From: CAYVBJ01 sp964449075
GTDB lineage: Bacteria > Bacteroidota > Rhodothermia > Balneolales > Balneolaceae
Direction of reading: 5' to 3'
Assembly (NCBI GenBank): GCA_964449075.1
Contig: CAYVBJ010000016.1
Location: 4,819-68,818, forward strand
Length of the DNA stretch: 64,000 nucleotides
Shown here piece by piece: positions 54,169-62,604 of this stretch. The translations under genes were made by a program, and so were the position numbers. The first letter of the stretch is position 1, and the number at the start of each line of letters is the position of its first letter. A model generated the notes under the pieces. It saw only the letters and a program-made list of their open reading frames with translations. It ran no database searches and was not told the DNA's origin.

Positions 54169-55743
54169 ATGATGAATAATATTAAATCAATAAAATTAGC
54201 AGGTACGGTACTCCTCGCAATGCTGATCGGCTTCGGCTGTACAGATCTTGAGGAGAATTTACCGAGTGAATTAACGGCTGATCAATTCGGCCAGAGTGAA
54301 ACGGAAATCATATCTTCCATTGGAGAAGCTTATACAATAATGGCAGGTAACTGGGGATCCCACAACGGACTGTGGTCAATCCATGAAGTTTCATCTGATG
54401 AAGCTGTGATACCCCAGAGAGGCCAGGATTGGTTTGATGGCGGTCTCTGGCTCAGAATGCACCGTCATACCTTCACACGAGACGAAGGTGCGATTAACAA
54501 TTCCTGGGCTGCGCTTTTCCAGGGTGTAAATACATCGAACAGGCTGATCTTTACACTTGAGTCAATTGTTGAAGAGGGTGGATTATCCCAGGATCAGGCA
54601 GATGTCTTCATTGGGGAACTCAGAGCTGTGCGGGCATTCTACTATTTCTGGTTACTGGACACCTTCGGTAATGTTCCTATTATTGAAGATTTTGAAACAG
54701 CTCCGGAAAGTCCACCAAACAATCCTGACTTTGCCCAGGGAAGACAAGAACTTTTTGATTTTATTGAATCCGAGTTACTTGATGTTGCAAATCTTGTAAC
54801 GGATGATGTAGCTTCAAGCTATGGACGGTTAAACAAATTTGGTGTTCATGCACTTCTTGGAAAGCTGTACATGAACGCTGAAGTTTATACCGGCACGCCG
54901 CGATGGCAGGATGCGATTGACCAGTTTGACATTGTTATAAACTCGGGTGAATACTCACTGGCAGGCAGTTACTTTGAAAATTTTGCCATTGAAAATGCCG
55001 GTTCACCTGAAAATATATTTGTGATTCCGTATGACGAGGTTTTTCTATCTGGTTTTAATCTGAACCAAATGACCCTTCACTATGGCCAGCAGTTTGAGTT
55101 TAACCTGCAGCAACAGCCCTGGAATGGTTACGCATCTACACAGTCTTTCTACGAATCATTTGAAGATGGCGATGCAAGAAAGCAGGGATTTCTTGAAGGA
55201 CCAAGATTTGATCCGGGCGGCGACCCTATACTTGACACAGATTTATTAGGTGTTCCCGCTGATACAGATCCTGCTTTGGTTCTCACACCTGAAATAAACG
55301 AATTGGAACCGAATGCATGCCGACAGTGCGGTGTCCGGTTTGCCAAATTTGAAATCGCAAGTGGTGAACTTCCTGAGAAAAGCAACGACTGGCCACTCTT
55401 GAGATATGGAGATGTACTGCTTTCCAAAGCAGAAGCCCAGTGGAGGCTTGGAACAGGTAACCCGCTTCTGGTTGTTAACGATATACGTGAACGATCAAAT
55501 GCAGAGCCTCTTGATGCTTTAACAGCCGAGAATCTTTTGGCAGAGCGCGGGCGTGAACTTTACCTCGAGATGTGGAGACGACAAGATCTGATTCGATTCG
55601 ATGGTCAAAACGGTGGAACTACAGCCTTTAACGATCCGTGGGATTTCAAAGATGTGTCTGACCCCAATGTAAATGTTTTCCCGATTCCGAGAGAACAGAT
55701 TGAGGCTAATCAAAACCTTACACAGAATCCGGGATTTGAATAA
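54169..55743 (+). CDS. SusD/RagB-family lipoprotein, paralogue 1
   Basis: A 524-residue surface lipoprotein (lipobox MLIGFGC, Cys24) that caps the SusC barrel and binds the nutrient. TPR-like helices lie around IGELRAVRAFYYFWLLDTFGNVPII (about 147-172) and FGVHALLGKLYMNAEVYTG; the C-terminus has LLAERGRELYLEMWRRQDLIRF and the final NVFPIPREQIEANQNLTQNPGFE, all family landmarks. A CRQC pair near residue 385 could form a disulfide or bind metal. It is in the susC operon and closes with its own terminator. Its segment 54631-55603 is identical at DNA level to paralogue 3. Confidence 0.96.
   Translation: MMNNIKSIKLAGTVLLAMLIGFGCTDLEENLPSELTADQFGQSETEIISSIGEAYTIMAGNWGSHNGLWSIHEVSSDEAVIPQRGQDWFDGGLWLRMHRHTFTRDEGAINNSWAALFQGVNTSNRLIFTLESIVEEGGLSQDQADVFIGELRAVRAFYYFWLLDTFGNVPIIEDFETAPESPPNNPDFAQGRQELFDFIESELLDVANLVTDDVASSYGRLNKFGVHALLGKLYMNAEVYTGTPRWQDAIDQFDIVINSGEYSLAGSYFENFAIENAGSPENIFVIPYDEVFLSGFNLNQMTLHYGQQFEFNLQQQPWNGYASTQSFYESFEDGDARKQGFLEGPRFDPGGDPILDTDLLGVPADTDPALVLTPEINELEPNACRQCGVRFAKFEIASGELPEKSNDWPLLRYGDVLLSKAEAQWRLGTGNPLLVVNDIRERSNAEPLDALTAENLLAERGRELYLEMWRRQDLIRFDGQNGGTTAFNDPWDFKDVSDPNVNVFPIPREQIEANQNLTQNPGFE
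54631..55603 (+). repeat. 973-bp tract identical to 58365-59337 (SusD paralogue 1 copy)
   Basis: Reading both copies side by side I found no difference between these coordinates, while the flanks within the same genes differ at many positions. The tract covers codons from the GELRAVRAF region to LIRFD. Confidence 0.9.
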
Positions 55744-55770
55744 GTCTCCGAATTAAATACTTAGTTTTAA

Positions 55771-55799
55771 AAAGGCCGCGATTTATCGCGGCCTTTTTT
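55771..55799 (+). terminator. Terminator after SusD paralogue 1
   Basis: Perfect 12-bp stem aaaggccgcgat / atcgcggccttt with a 2-base loop centre (tt) and a T run, 28 bp after the stop codon. It would end the susC-susD1 transcript. Confidence 0.93.
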
Positions 55800-55806
55800 G
55801 TTTTAT

Positions 55807-55938
55807 GATCTTTCCGGATGTCCCGGTTTTGAATTCAGGAAATAGGTCTAACATTTTCATCACATTCTCCGAATAATTTTGTAATCGTTTTTTTTTCATT
55901 TTAAACAGTACAATGCATTCATTCTAAACTGTTACGAT
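55807..55938 (+). promoter_or_regulatory. Conserved leader of SusD paralogue 2
   Basis: This leader shares words in order with the leaders of paralogues 3 and 4: gatctttcc, gtcacattc-like, attttgtaatcg, then aatgcattcattctaaactgttacgatatg at the start codon. It holds TAATTTTG (55874-55881), a full match to the -7 consensus TAnnTTTG. As a terminator lies just upstream, each SusD gene here probably has its own promoter. Confidence 0.55.
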
Positions 55939-57516
55939 ATGAAGAGTTTCTTTAAAGTAAGAAGATTAACGATAGTGCTTTTGATAATGTTTATCGGACA
56001 CGGCTGTTCAGATCTTGACGAGAACCTACCAAGCGAATTAACAACGGAGAAATCAGGTCTGAATGAAAAAGAAATAATAACTTTGATCGGTGAAGCTTAT
56101 ACCATCATGGCAAATGAAGGCGGGTTGGGAAGTCACAATGGACTCTGGGCCATTCATCAAATCTCCTCCGACGAGTTTGTGTTTCCAACGAGAGGTCAGG
56201 ACAGGTTTGATGGGGGAATTTGGCTCAGAATTCAGCGACACACATTCACCAAATACGAGGGCGCAATAAATAATGCCTGGGGATTGCTCTTCAATGGTGT
56301 AAACACATCAAACCGATTGATTTCTTTGTTTGAGACAATGGCTGCAGAGGGGGATCTTTCACAGGCAAAATCAGATCTCTTTCTTGGTGAACTCAGAGCA
56401 CTCCGAGCTTATTACTATTTTTGGCTGCTTGATACATTTGGCAATGTTCCTATCGTAACAGATTTTGAAACAGCTCCGGAAAGACCTCCTAATAACACTG
56501 ACTTTGACAAGGGAAGGCAAGAACTTTTTGATTTTATTGAATCAGAGTTACTGGACGTTGCAAATCTTGTAACGGATGATGTAGCTACAAGCTATGGAAG
56601 AATTAATAAATTTGGGGTTCATGCACTGCTTGGAAAGCTCTATCTGAACGCTGAAGTTTATACCGGCACACCGCGATACGAGGAAGCTATCGAACAGTTT
56701 GATATCGTAATCAACTCTGGTGAATTTTCATTGATGGGAAATTATTTTGATAATTTTGCAGTGGAAAATACCAATTCAACTGAAAATATTTTCGTTATAC
56801 CGTTCGACGAAGTATTATTACCCGGTTTTAATTTAACTCAAATGACTCTCCATTTCGGTCAGCAATTTGAGTTCAACCTGCTAGAGCATCCATGGAACGG
56901 CTATGCATCCCTGCAGTCTTTCTATGAATCGTTTGAAGATGGCGATGTCAGAAAGAACGGGTTCCTTGAAGGACCAAGGTTTGATACAAATGGAGACCCC
57001 ATTATGGATAATGATCTATTGGGCATCCCCGCTGACACAGATCCGGCTTTGGTGCTCACACCTGAGATCAACGAATTGGAACCGAATGCATGCCGTCAGT
57101 GCGGTGTCCGGTTTGCCAAATTTGAAATTGCAAATGGGGAGTCACCTGACAAAAGCAACGATTTTCCACTATTGCGCTATGCCGATGTTCTGCTTTCTAA
57201 GGCGGAAGCCCAGTGGAGACTTGGCACAGGGACACCACTGTTGATTGTTAATGATATCCGTGAACGTTCAAATGCGGAACCTTTTGATGAGTTAACCGCT
57301 GATAACTTACTGGCAGAACGTGGCCGTGAACTATACCTTGAAATGTGGAGAAGGCAGGACTTGATTCGATTCGATGGCCAGAATGGCGGAGTTACTGCAT
57401 TTAACGATCCATGGGAATTTAAAGATGTATCTGACCCTAATTTTAATGTTTTCCCGATTCCGAGAGAACAGATTGTGGCTAATCCAAACCTGAATCAAAA
57501 TCCGGGATTTGAATAA
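55939..57516 (+). CDS. SusD/RagB-family lipoprotein, paralogue 2
   Basis: A 525-residue lipoprotein (lipobox MFIGHGC, Cys23). Same layout as paralogue 1: DLDENLPSELTTEKSG at the mature start, FLGELRALRAYYYFWLLDTFGNVPIV, ACRQCGVRFAKFEIANGE, and the C-terminal NVFPIPREQIVANPNLNQNPGFE. It diverges from paralogues 1 and 3 throughout, without the identical tract. It has its own leader and terminator. The changes concentrate in the N-terminal third, including the loop after GEAYTIMANEGG, which may alter ligand or partner binding. No second SusC accompanies it. Confidence 0.95.
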   Translation: MKSFFKVRRLTIVLLIMFIGHGCSDLDENLPSELTTEKSGLNEKEIITLIGEAYTIMANEGGLGSHNGLWAIHQISSDEFVFPTRGQDRFDGGIWLRIQRHTFTKYEGAINNAWGLLFNGVNTSNRLISLFETMAAEGDLSQAKSDLFLGELRALRAYYYFWLLDTFGNVPIVTDFETAPERPPNNTDFDKGRQELFDFIESELLDVANLVTDDVATSYGRINKFGVHALLGKLYLNAEVYTGTPRYEEAIEQFDIVINSGEFSLMGNYFDNFAVENTNSTENIFVIPFDEVLLPGFNLTQMTLHFGQQFEFNLLEHPWNGYASLQSFYESFEDGDVRKNGFLEGPRFDTNGDPIMDNDLLGIPADTDPALVLTPEINELEPNACRQCGVRFAKFEIANGESPDKSNDFPLLRYADVLLSKAEAQWRLGTGTPLLIVNDIRERSNAEPFDELTADNLLAERGRELYLEMWRRQDLIRFDGQNGGVTAFNDPWEFKDVSDPNFNVFPIPREQIVANPNLNQNPGFE

Positions 57517-57543
57517 GTCTCTGAATTAAAAATTTAGTTTTAA

Positions 57544-57571
57544 AAAAGGCCGTGATTTATCATGGCCTTTA
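57544..57571 (+). terminator. Terminator after SusD paralogue 2
   Basis: Stem aaaggccgtgat / atcatggccttt with one G-T pair, the same position and near-identical flanks (ttagttttaaaaa) as the paralogue 1 terminator. The duplicated unit therefore included the terminator. Confidence 0.85.
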
Positions 57572-57899
57572 TTCTTTGTGCTATTTTTAGGTATGAAAAT
57601 AGCTATATGATAAGTTTGATAACTTGTATACTGAAACAGGAACATCCCTGAAAAAGGTCGTCAGTAACAGCGTAGGGTGAAACCCTGTGGAACAAATGAA
57701 CCTCTAAATACAGTCAGCCACGCTGGGGGTGTTAGCCGAATGCTGAACAACATTCTCAATCAGCACACGATCTTTCCAAGTGTCCAAGTTTTAAATTCAG
57801 AAATGCAGATCTATCTTTTTTGTCACCTTTACAGAAGTAATTTGTAATTGTTTTATTTAAATTAAACTATGAGATGCATTCATTCTAAAGTGCTACGAT
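57572..57899 (+). promoter_or_regulatory. Leader region of SusD paralogue 3 with a small repeat fragment
   Basis: About 57660-57760 resembles a hairpin repeat fragment (gcgtagggtgaaaccctgtggaac). From 57768 (gatctttcc) to the start it aligns with the paralogue 2 leader: tttttgtcac, gtaatttgtaattg, gatgcattcattctaaagtgctacgatatg. No gene is supported in it. Confidence 0.5.
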
Positions 57900-59474
57900 A
57901 TGGAGAGTTCTTTAAATATAAGAAGACTATGGATAGTGCCTTTGATATTGCTGATCGGTAACGGTTGTACAGATCTTGAGGAGAATTTACCGAGCGAATT
58001 AACGGTTGATCAATTCGGCCGGAGTGAAACAGCAATCAATTCTTTCATTGGGGAAGCTTACACAATTATGGCTGGAGATGGCGGATGGGGAAGCCACAAT
58101 GGATTGTGGTCGATCCATGAAGTCTCTTCTGATGAAGTAGTGATTCCCCAAAGAGGCCAGGATTGGTTTGACGGCGGAATGTGGCTAAGGATGCATCGCC
58201 ATACCTATACCATGGATGATGGCGCAATAAGTAGGGCATGGGGATTGCTCTTCAGGGGTGTATATACATCGAACAGGCTGATCTTTACACTTGAGACAAT
58301 CGTTGAAGAGGGCGGACTTACGCAGACTGAGGCAGATACCTTCATTGGGGAACTCAGAGCTGTTCGGGCATTCTACTATTTCTGGTTACTGGACACCTTC
58401 GGTAATGTTCCTATTATTGAAGATTTTGAAACAGCTCCGGAAAGTCCACCAAACAATCCTGACTTTGCCCAGGGAAGACAAGAACTTTTTGATTTTATTG
58501 AATCCGAGTTACTTGATGTTGCAAATCTTGTAACGGATGATGTAGCTTCAAGCTATGGACGGTTAAACAAATTTGGTGTTCATGCACTTCTTGGAAAGCT
58601 GTACATGAACGCTGAAGTTTATACCGGCACGCCGCGATGGCAGGATGCGATTGACCAGTTTGACATTGTTATAAACTCGGGTGAATACTCACTGGCAGGC
58701 AGTTACTTTGAAAATTTTGCCATTGAAAATGCCGGTTCACCTGAAAATATATTTGTGATTCCGTATGACGAGGTTTTTCTATCTGGTTTTAATCTGAACC
58801 AAATGACCCTTCACTATGGCCAGCAGTTTGAGTTTAACCTGCAGCAACAGCCCTGGAATGGTTACGCATCTACACAGTCTTTCTACGAATCATTTGAAGA
58901 TGGCGATGCAAGAAAGCAGGGATTTCTTGAAGGACCAAGATTTGATCCGGGCGGCGACCCTATACTTGACACAGATTTATTAGGTGTTCCCGCTGATACA
59001 GATCCTGCTTTGGTTCTCACACCTGAAATAAACGAATTGGAACCGAATGCATGCCGACAGTGCGGTGTCCGGTTTGCCAAATTTGAAATCGCAAGTGGTG
59101 AACTTCCTGAGAAAAGCAACGACTGGCCACTCTTGAGATATGGAGATGTACTGCTTTCCAAAGCAGAAGCCCAGTGGAGGCTTGGAACAGGTAACCCGCT
59201 TCTGGTTGTTAACGATATACGTGAACGATCAAATGCAGAGCCTCTTGATGCTTTAACAGCCGAGAATCTTTTGGCAGAGCGCGGGCGTGAACTTTACCTC
59301 GAGATGTGGAGACGACAAGATCTGATTCGATTCGATGCTCAGAATGGCGGAGCTACAGCCTTTAACGATCCATGGGATTTTAAAGATATATCTGATTCTC
59401 ACTTCAACGTATTTCCGATTCCGAGGAACTCGTTACAAGCAGGTAGTAACCTGAATCAGAATCCTGGTTACTAA
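57900..59474 (+). CDS. SusD/RagB-family lipoprotein, paralogue 3
   Basis: A 524-residue lipoprotein (lipobox LLIGNGC, Cys23). Residues about 156-480 are identical to paralogue 1 because the DNA is identical there. The N-terminal 155 residues differ at roughly one site in five (for example TYTMDDGAISRAWGLLFRGVYTSN against TFTRDEGAINNSWAALFQGVNTSN). The last 45 residues differ too, ending NSLQAGSNLNQNPGY. The result is a mosaic: one core, different ends. It has its own leader and no obvious terminator. Confidence 0.95.
   Translation: MESSLNIRRLWIVPLILLIGNGCTDLEENLPSELTVDQFGRSETAINSFIGEAYTIMAGDGGWGSHNGLWSIHEVSSDEVVIPQRGQDWFDGGMWLRMHRHTYTMDDGAISRAWGLLFRGVYTSNRLIFTLETIVEEGGLTQTEADTFIGELRAVRAFYYFWLLDTFGNVPIIEDFETAPESPPNNPDFAQGRQELFDFIESELLDVANLVTDDVASSYGRLNKFGVHALLGKLYMNAEVYTGTPRWQDAIDQFDIVINSGEYSLAGSYFENFAIENAGSPENIFVIPYDEVFLSGFNLNQMTLHYGQQFEFNLQQQPWNGYASTQSFYESFEDGDARKQGFLEGPRFDPGGDPILDTDLLGVPADTDPALVLTPEINELEPNACRQCGVRFAKFEIASGELPEKSNDWPLLRYGDVLLSKAEAQWRLGTGNPLLVVNDIRERSNAEPLDALTAENLLAERGRELYLEMWRRQDLIRFDAQNGGATAFNDPWDFKDISDSHFNVFPIPRNSLQAGSNLNQNPGY
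58365..59337 (+). repeat. 973-bp tract identical to 54631-55603 (SusD paralogue 3 copy)
   Basis: Constant offset of 3734 bases to the paralogue 1 copy. The boundaries are single-base differences (G/T at 54630/58364 and G/C at 55604/59338). Confidence 0.9.
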
Positions 59475-59559
59475 ATATTCGGAATTACAACTCTGTTCCA
59501 AAATATGATTTTCAAGGTTTTCACTGAAACAAGGCTATAGCTTTACATTAAAAGCAAAT

Positions 59560-59654
59560 ATAACGTTTTTGTCACATCCCATGAAGGAATTTGTAATCAT
59601 TTTTTTTATTTTCATATTAAACAATACAATGCATTCATTCGAAACTGTTACGAT
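59560..59654 (+). promoter_or_regulatory. Conserved leader of SusD paralogue 4
   Basis: It shares tttttgtcaca, aatttgtaatca, then acaatgcattcattcgaaactgttacgatatg with the paralogue 2 and 3 leaders, although the gene behind it is much more diverged. Conservation of this non-coding block suggests function or gene conversion. Confidence 0.55.
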
Positions 59655-61229
59655 ATGAAGAGTTTCCTGATAAGAATTACATTAATTTCCACAATCATAC
59701 TTTTTTCATCGTGCTCAAGTGTTGACGAAGATCTGCCCTCCGAAGCCCCTTCTCCCACTTCTGCAGATGAGATAATCTCGCTAACCTCTTCTGCATACAT
59801 TCCGTTATCGGAAACGGGAGCTTATGGCGACTTTGTAAGTTTGCTGATGCTGAATGAGCTCAGTTCCGATGCAGCTGTTTTTCCGGTAAAAGGAGGGTTG
59901 GAACTTTTTGGCGGTCAAATTTGGCAAACAGTCCATACGCATACCTATGACAATTCAGACACTGCTCTTTTCAATATTATCTGGAATAAACTCTTTGAAG
60001 GAGTTGCTGAGGCTAACAGAAATTTAAAAATCTTGAATGATATACGTGCTGAAGAGAATAACGATCTTTCAGTAATCGATCAGTTTATATCGGAAATGAG
60101 GGCTGTGAGAGCTATGTACTATTTTTTACTTCTCGATACATTTGGAAATGTACCTATTGTCACTGAATTTGAGAATGAAGCTGAACTGCAGTCCAACAAT
60201 CCCGATTTTAATGAGGGCAGAAGAGAAGTTTTTGAATTCATTGAGAGTGAATTACAGGAGTCATTAGATACAATCAGTGATGATGTGACGGCAACTTACG
60301 GTAGAATGAATAGGTTTGGTGTTCACTTTCTGCTTGGGAAATTATACCTCAATTCGGCGGTTTACACCGGGAATGAAAGATTTCAGGATGCCGGGAGTCA
60401 TTTTAAAAGTATCAGCGAATCCGGAGATTTTACATTGAGCCAGGATTTCTTTACCAATTTTTCTGTTCAAAATGAGAATTCGCAGGAAAATATTTTTGTA
60501 ATTCCCTTTGACAGTGAAAATCTGAGGAACATGAATATGCATATTGGTACTCTTCATCCGGCTCAGCAAGAAGAGTTTCAGTTGAGCATACGTCCAAGGG
60601 GTCATGCTGCGGCAGTGCCTTCATTTTACAGGCTGTTCAGTGAAGATGACATCCGGAGAAACGGGTTTTTAACCGGTCCCCGATTTACCCCCGATGGCGA
60701 ACGGCTCATTGATCCGGAATACATTACGGAAGATTGCGGGAAGGATGAGAGCGGACCGGAAGTAGTGTTAACTACAGACATTAGAGAACTTGCTCCATGT
60801 GCCGGATTGGAAGAGGGCGCACGATTTGCCAAATTTGAAATTGAAATTGGAGGTGGGTTTCATGCCAGCAATGATTTCCCGGTATTTCGATATGCAGACG
60901 TGTTGCTGTCTCGCGCAGAAGCTCTTTATCGTCTTGGTAACAGCGGCGAAGCACTGACTCTTGTAAACCGGGTGCGTGACCGTGCAGGTACAGAGCCGTT
61001 ATCGGTGCTGAATGATGAAAACCTTCTGGCTGAACGCGGGCGGGAACTCTACCTTGAAAACTGGCGACGGCAGGATCTGATCAGGTTTCCCGGACAAAAA
61101 GGGGGAGAAACCGCATTTAACGATCCCTGGGATTTTAAAGAGACCTCAGAATCATTCCGCAATGTATTTCCCATACCGCAAGCAGCAATACAAGAGAATC
61201 CAAACCTGAATCAAAATCTCGGGTATTAG
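59655..61229 (+). CDS. SusD/RagB-family lipoprotein, paralogue 4 (diverged)
   Basis: A 524-residue lipoprotein (lipobox IILFSSC, Cys20). It keeps the SusD landmarks: EMRAVRAMYYFLLLDTFGNVPIV, FGVHFLLGKLYLNSAVYTG, ADVLLSRAEALYRLG, LLAERGRELYLENWRRQDLIRFPGQ and NVFPIPQAAIQENPNLNQN. The CRQC pair is replaced by a different arrangement (ITEDCGKDESG and LAPCAGLEEG). It is the most distant member, and its binding specificity probably differs. It is followed by a 1.4-kb repeat array. Confidence 0.95.
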   Translation: MKSFLIRITLISTIILFSSCSSVDEDLPSEAPSPTSADEIISLTSSAYIPLSETGAYGDFVSLLMLNELSSDAAVFPVKGGLELFGGQIWQTVHTHTYDNSDTALFNIIWNKLFEGVAEANRNLKILNDIRAEENNDLSVIDQFISEMRAVRAMYYFLLLDTFGNVPIVTEFENEAELQSNNPDFNEGRREVFEFIESELQESLDTISDDVTATYGRMNRFGVHFLLGKLYLNSAVYTGNERFQDAGSHFKSISESGDFTLSQDFFTNFSVQNENSQENIFVIPFDSENLRNMNMHIGTLHPAQQEEFQLSIRPRGHAAAVPSFYRLFSEDDIRRNGFLTGPRFTPDGERLIDPEYITEDCGKDESGPEVVLTTDIRELAPCAGLEEGARFAKFEIEIGGGFHASNDFPVFRYADVLLSRAEALYRLGNSGEALTLVNRVRDRAGTEPLSVLNDENLLAERGRELYLENWRRQDLIRFPGQKGGETAFNDPWDFKETSESFRNVFPIPQAAIQENPNLNQNLGY

Positions 61230-61357
61230 TATCTGTTGAATGAGCCTGTTTATCCGTCAGCTGACGGATATTGAAACCTGATCTGCTAACCCCGGGTGCA
61301 ACCCGGCGGGAAATATGGATCAAGAATAAACACAACCCCGAAGGGTGTTGAACTGAC

Positions 61358-61515
61358 TCTTCCCGCCCATCCCTCGGTATAGATCATGGCGTTGATCAGG
61401 TTCTTGCCTCGGGATGCGGGTTGTTGCACTATCCGTATCCACGGGTTGCACCCGCGGCCTGTCCCGTATCGGACATTGACGGATTGGGGCTATTCACGTT
61501 CAATCCTTTCAGGAT
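61358..61515 (-). repeat. 158-bp direct repeat, copy 1
   Basis: It starts tcttcccgcccatccctcgg and ends with the ttcaatcctttcagga hairpin. About 95 percent identical to 62223-62380, and in reverse orientation related to 48063-48260. Confidence 0.85.
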
Positions 61516-62128
61516 ATGCTGAACAGACAGACGTTTATTTTGAATTTATCCTCTGCCATCATCCTTACCCTTCCTTTGCCCATGTTTAATCCGACGGGAC
61601 ATGGTCTACCGCATTGATCACATGAATCGGCTGACGGATGAACAGACCATCCTTTTCCCGATAAATTCTCTCACCGGATTAAATTCGGTGAGTTTCAACT
61701 GTATAAAAATCAGATCATTGATAAATATATCTTTCTGCAAAACGCGCTTGTTCAACCCTTTCAGGGTTAATTATTGAATCCTGATCTGCTAACCCCGGGT
61801 TTCACCCGGCGCTATTAACGTTCAATCCTTTCAGGATTGGTTGGGGGAATAAGATTTTTTCAAAAATTTCAATTTGAATATGGGGAATATCTATAAAAAA
61901 GATCAGTTAAAACATGGAGTATAGATTTTGCAGTTCATTATATCGGCTTAAAAAGTAAAAAAGCAATTCTGCAATTGATAAATTTACATTCATAAGTAAA
62001 ATATTTAAATCTTATCGCTTTTACAGCGCGCGAACCCCGAACAGGGGTTCAACAACAATAACCCCGGGTGCAACCCGGCGGGAAAATGAGTCATGAATAA
62101 ACACAACCCCGAAGGGTGTTGAACTGAC

Positions 62129-62222
62129 ATTATTTTGTGCAGTATTCTCTCTGTATTATGAATCAAAAATGGTTGTCTGTAAATGAAAATCGATCTTCAA
62201 AAACGAATCTCTTTTTTTTGAC
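62129..62222. other. 94-bp insertion in one repeat copy, flanked by TGAC
   Basis: In the copy near 61350, gaactgac runs directly into tcttcccg. In this copy 90 AT-rich bases plus a second TGAC separate them (TGAC at 62125-62128 and at 62219-62222). This has the form of an insertion with a 4-bp target duplication, or of a deletion in the other copy between two TGACs. Confidence 0.6.
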
Positions 62223-62380
62223 TCTTCCCGCCCATCCCTCGGTATAGATCATGGGGTTGATCAGGTTCTTGCCTCGGGATGCGGGTTGTTGCGCTATCCG
62301 TATCCACGGGTTGCACCCGCGGCCTGTCCCGTATCCGACATTGACGGATCGGCGCTATTAACGTTCAATTCTTTCAGGAT
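62223..62380 (-). repeat. 158-bp direct repeat, copy 2
   Basis: The second copy of 61358-61515. Differences are single bases, for example in cacggattg/cggatcgg. Confidence 0.85.
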
Positions 62381-62604
62381 TGGTCGGGGAAATAAGATTG
62401 TTTTTGAGCATATAAATTTACAACAGAAAAACCCCGAACAGGGGTTCAACAACAATAACCCCGACACAAATGCATGTGCGGGAGGTGCAACCCGGCGGGA
62501 AAAATGTGTGCAAAAAAAAACAACCCCGAAGGGTGTTGAACTTTCAAATAATTCAATAAACACATTTATGGTTTTCGTGATAAGTTTCTCTTATTTTTCT
62601 GCGT

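Larger units (their letters stand above)
61245..62600. repeat. Array of REP-like hairpin modules between SusD4 and the VCBS gene
   Basis: No gene is supported in this 1.37-kb stretch. It contains a perfect palindrome ccgtcagctgacgg near 61255 and repeated ccccgggtgcaacccgg hairpins (near 61289, 62063 and, altered, 62460). Further units are aaccccgaagggtgttgaac (three times), ttcaatcctttcaggattg (near 61507, 61825, 62364) and aaccccgaacaggggttcaac (near 62034 and 62431). The modules recur in fixed order. The same family occurs at 13.8-14.0 kb and 48.0-48.3 kb. Confidence 0.8.
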
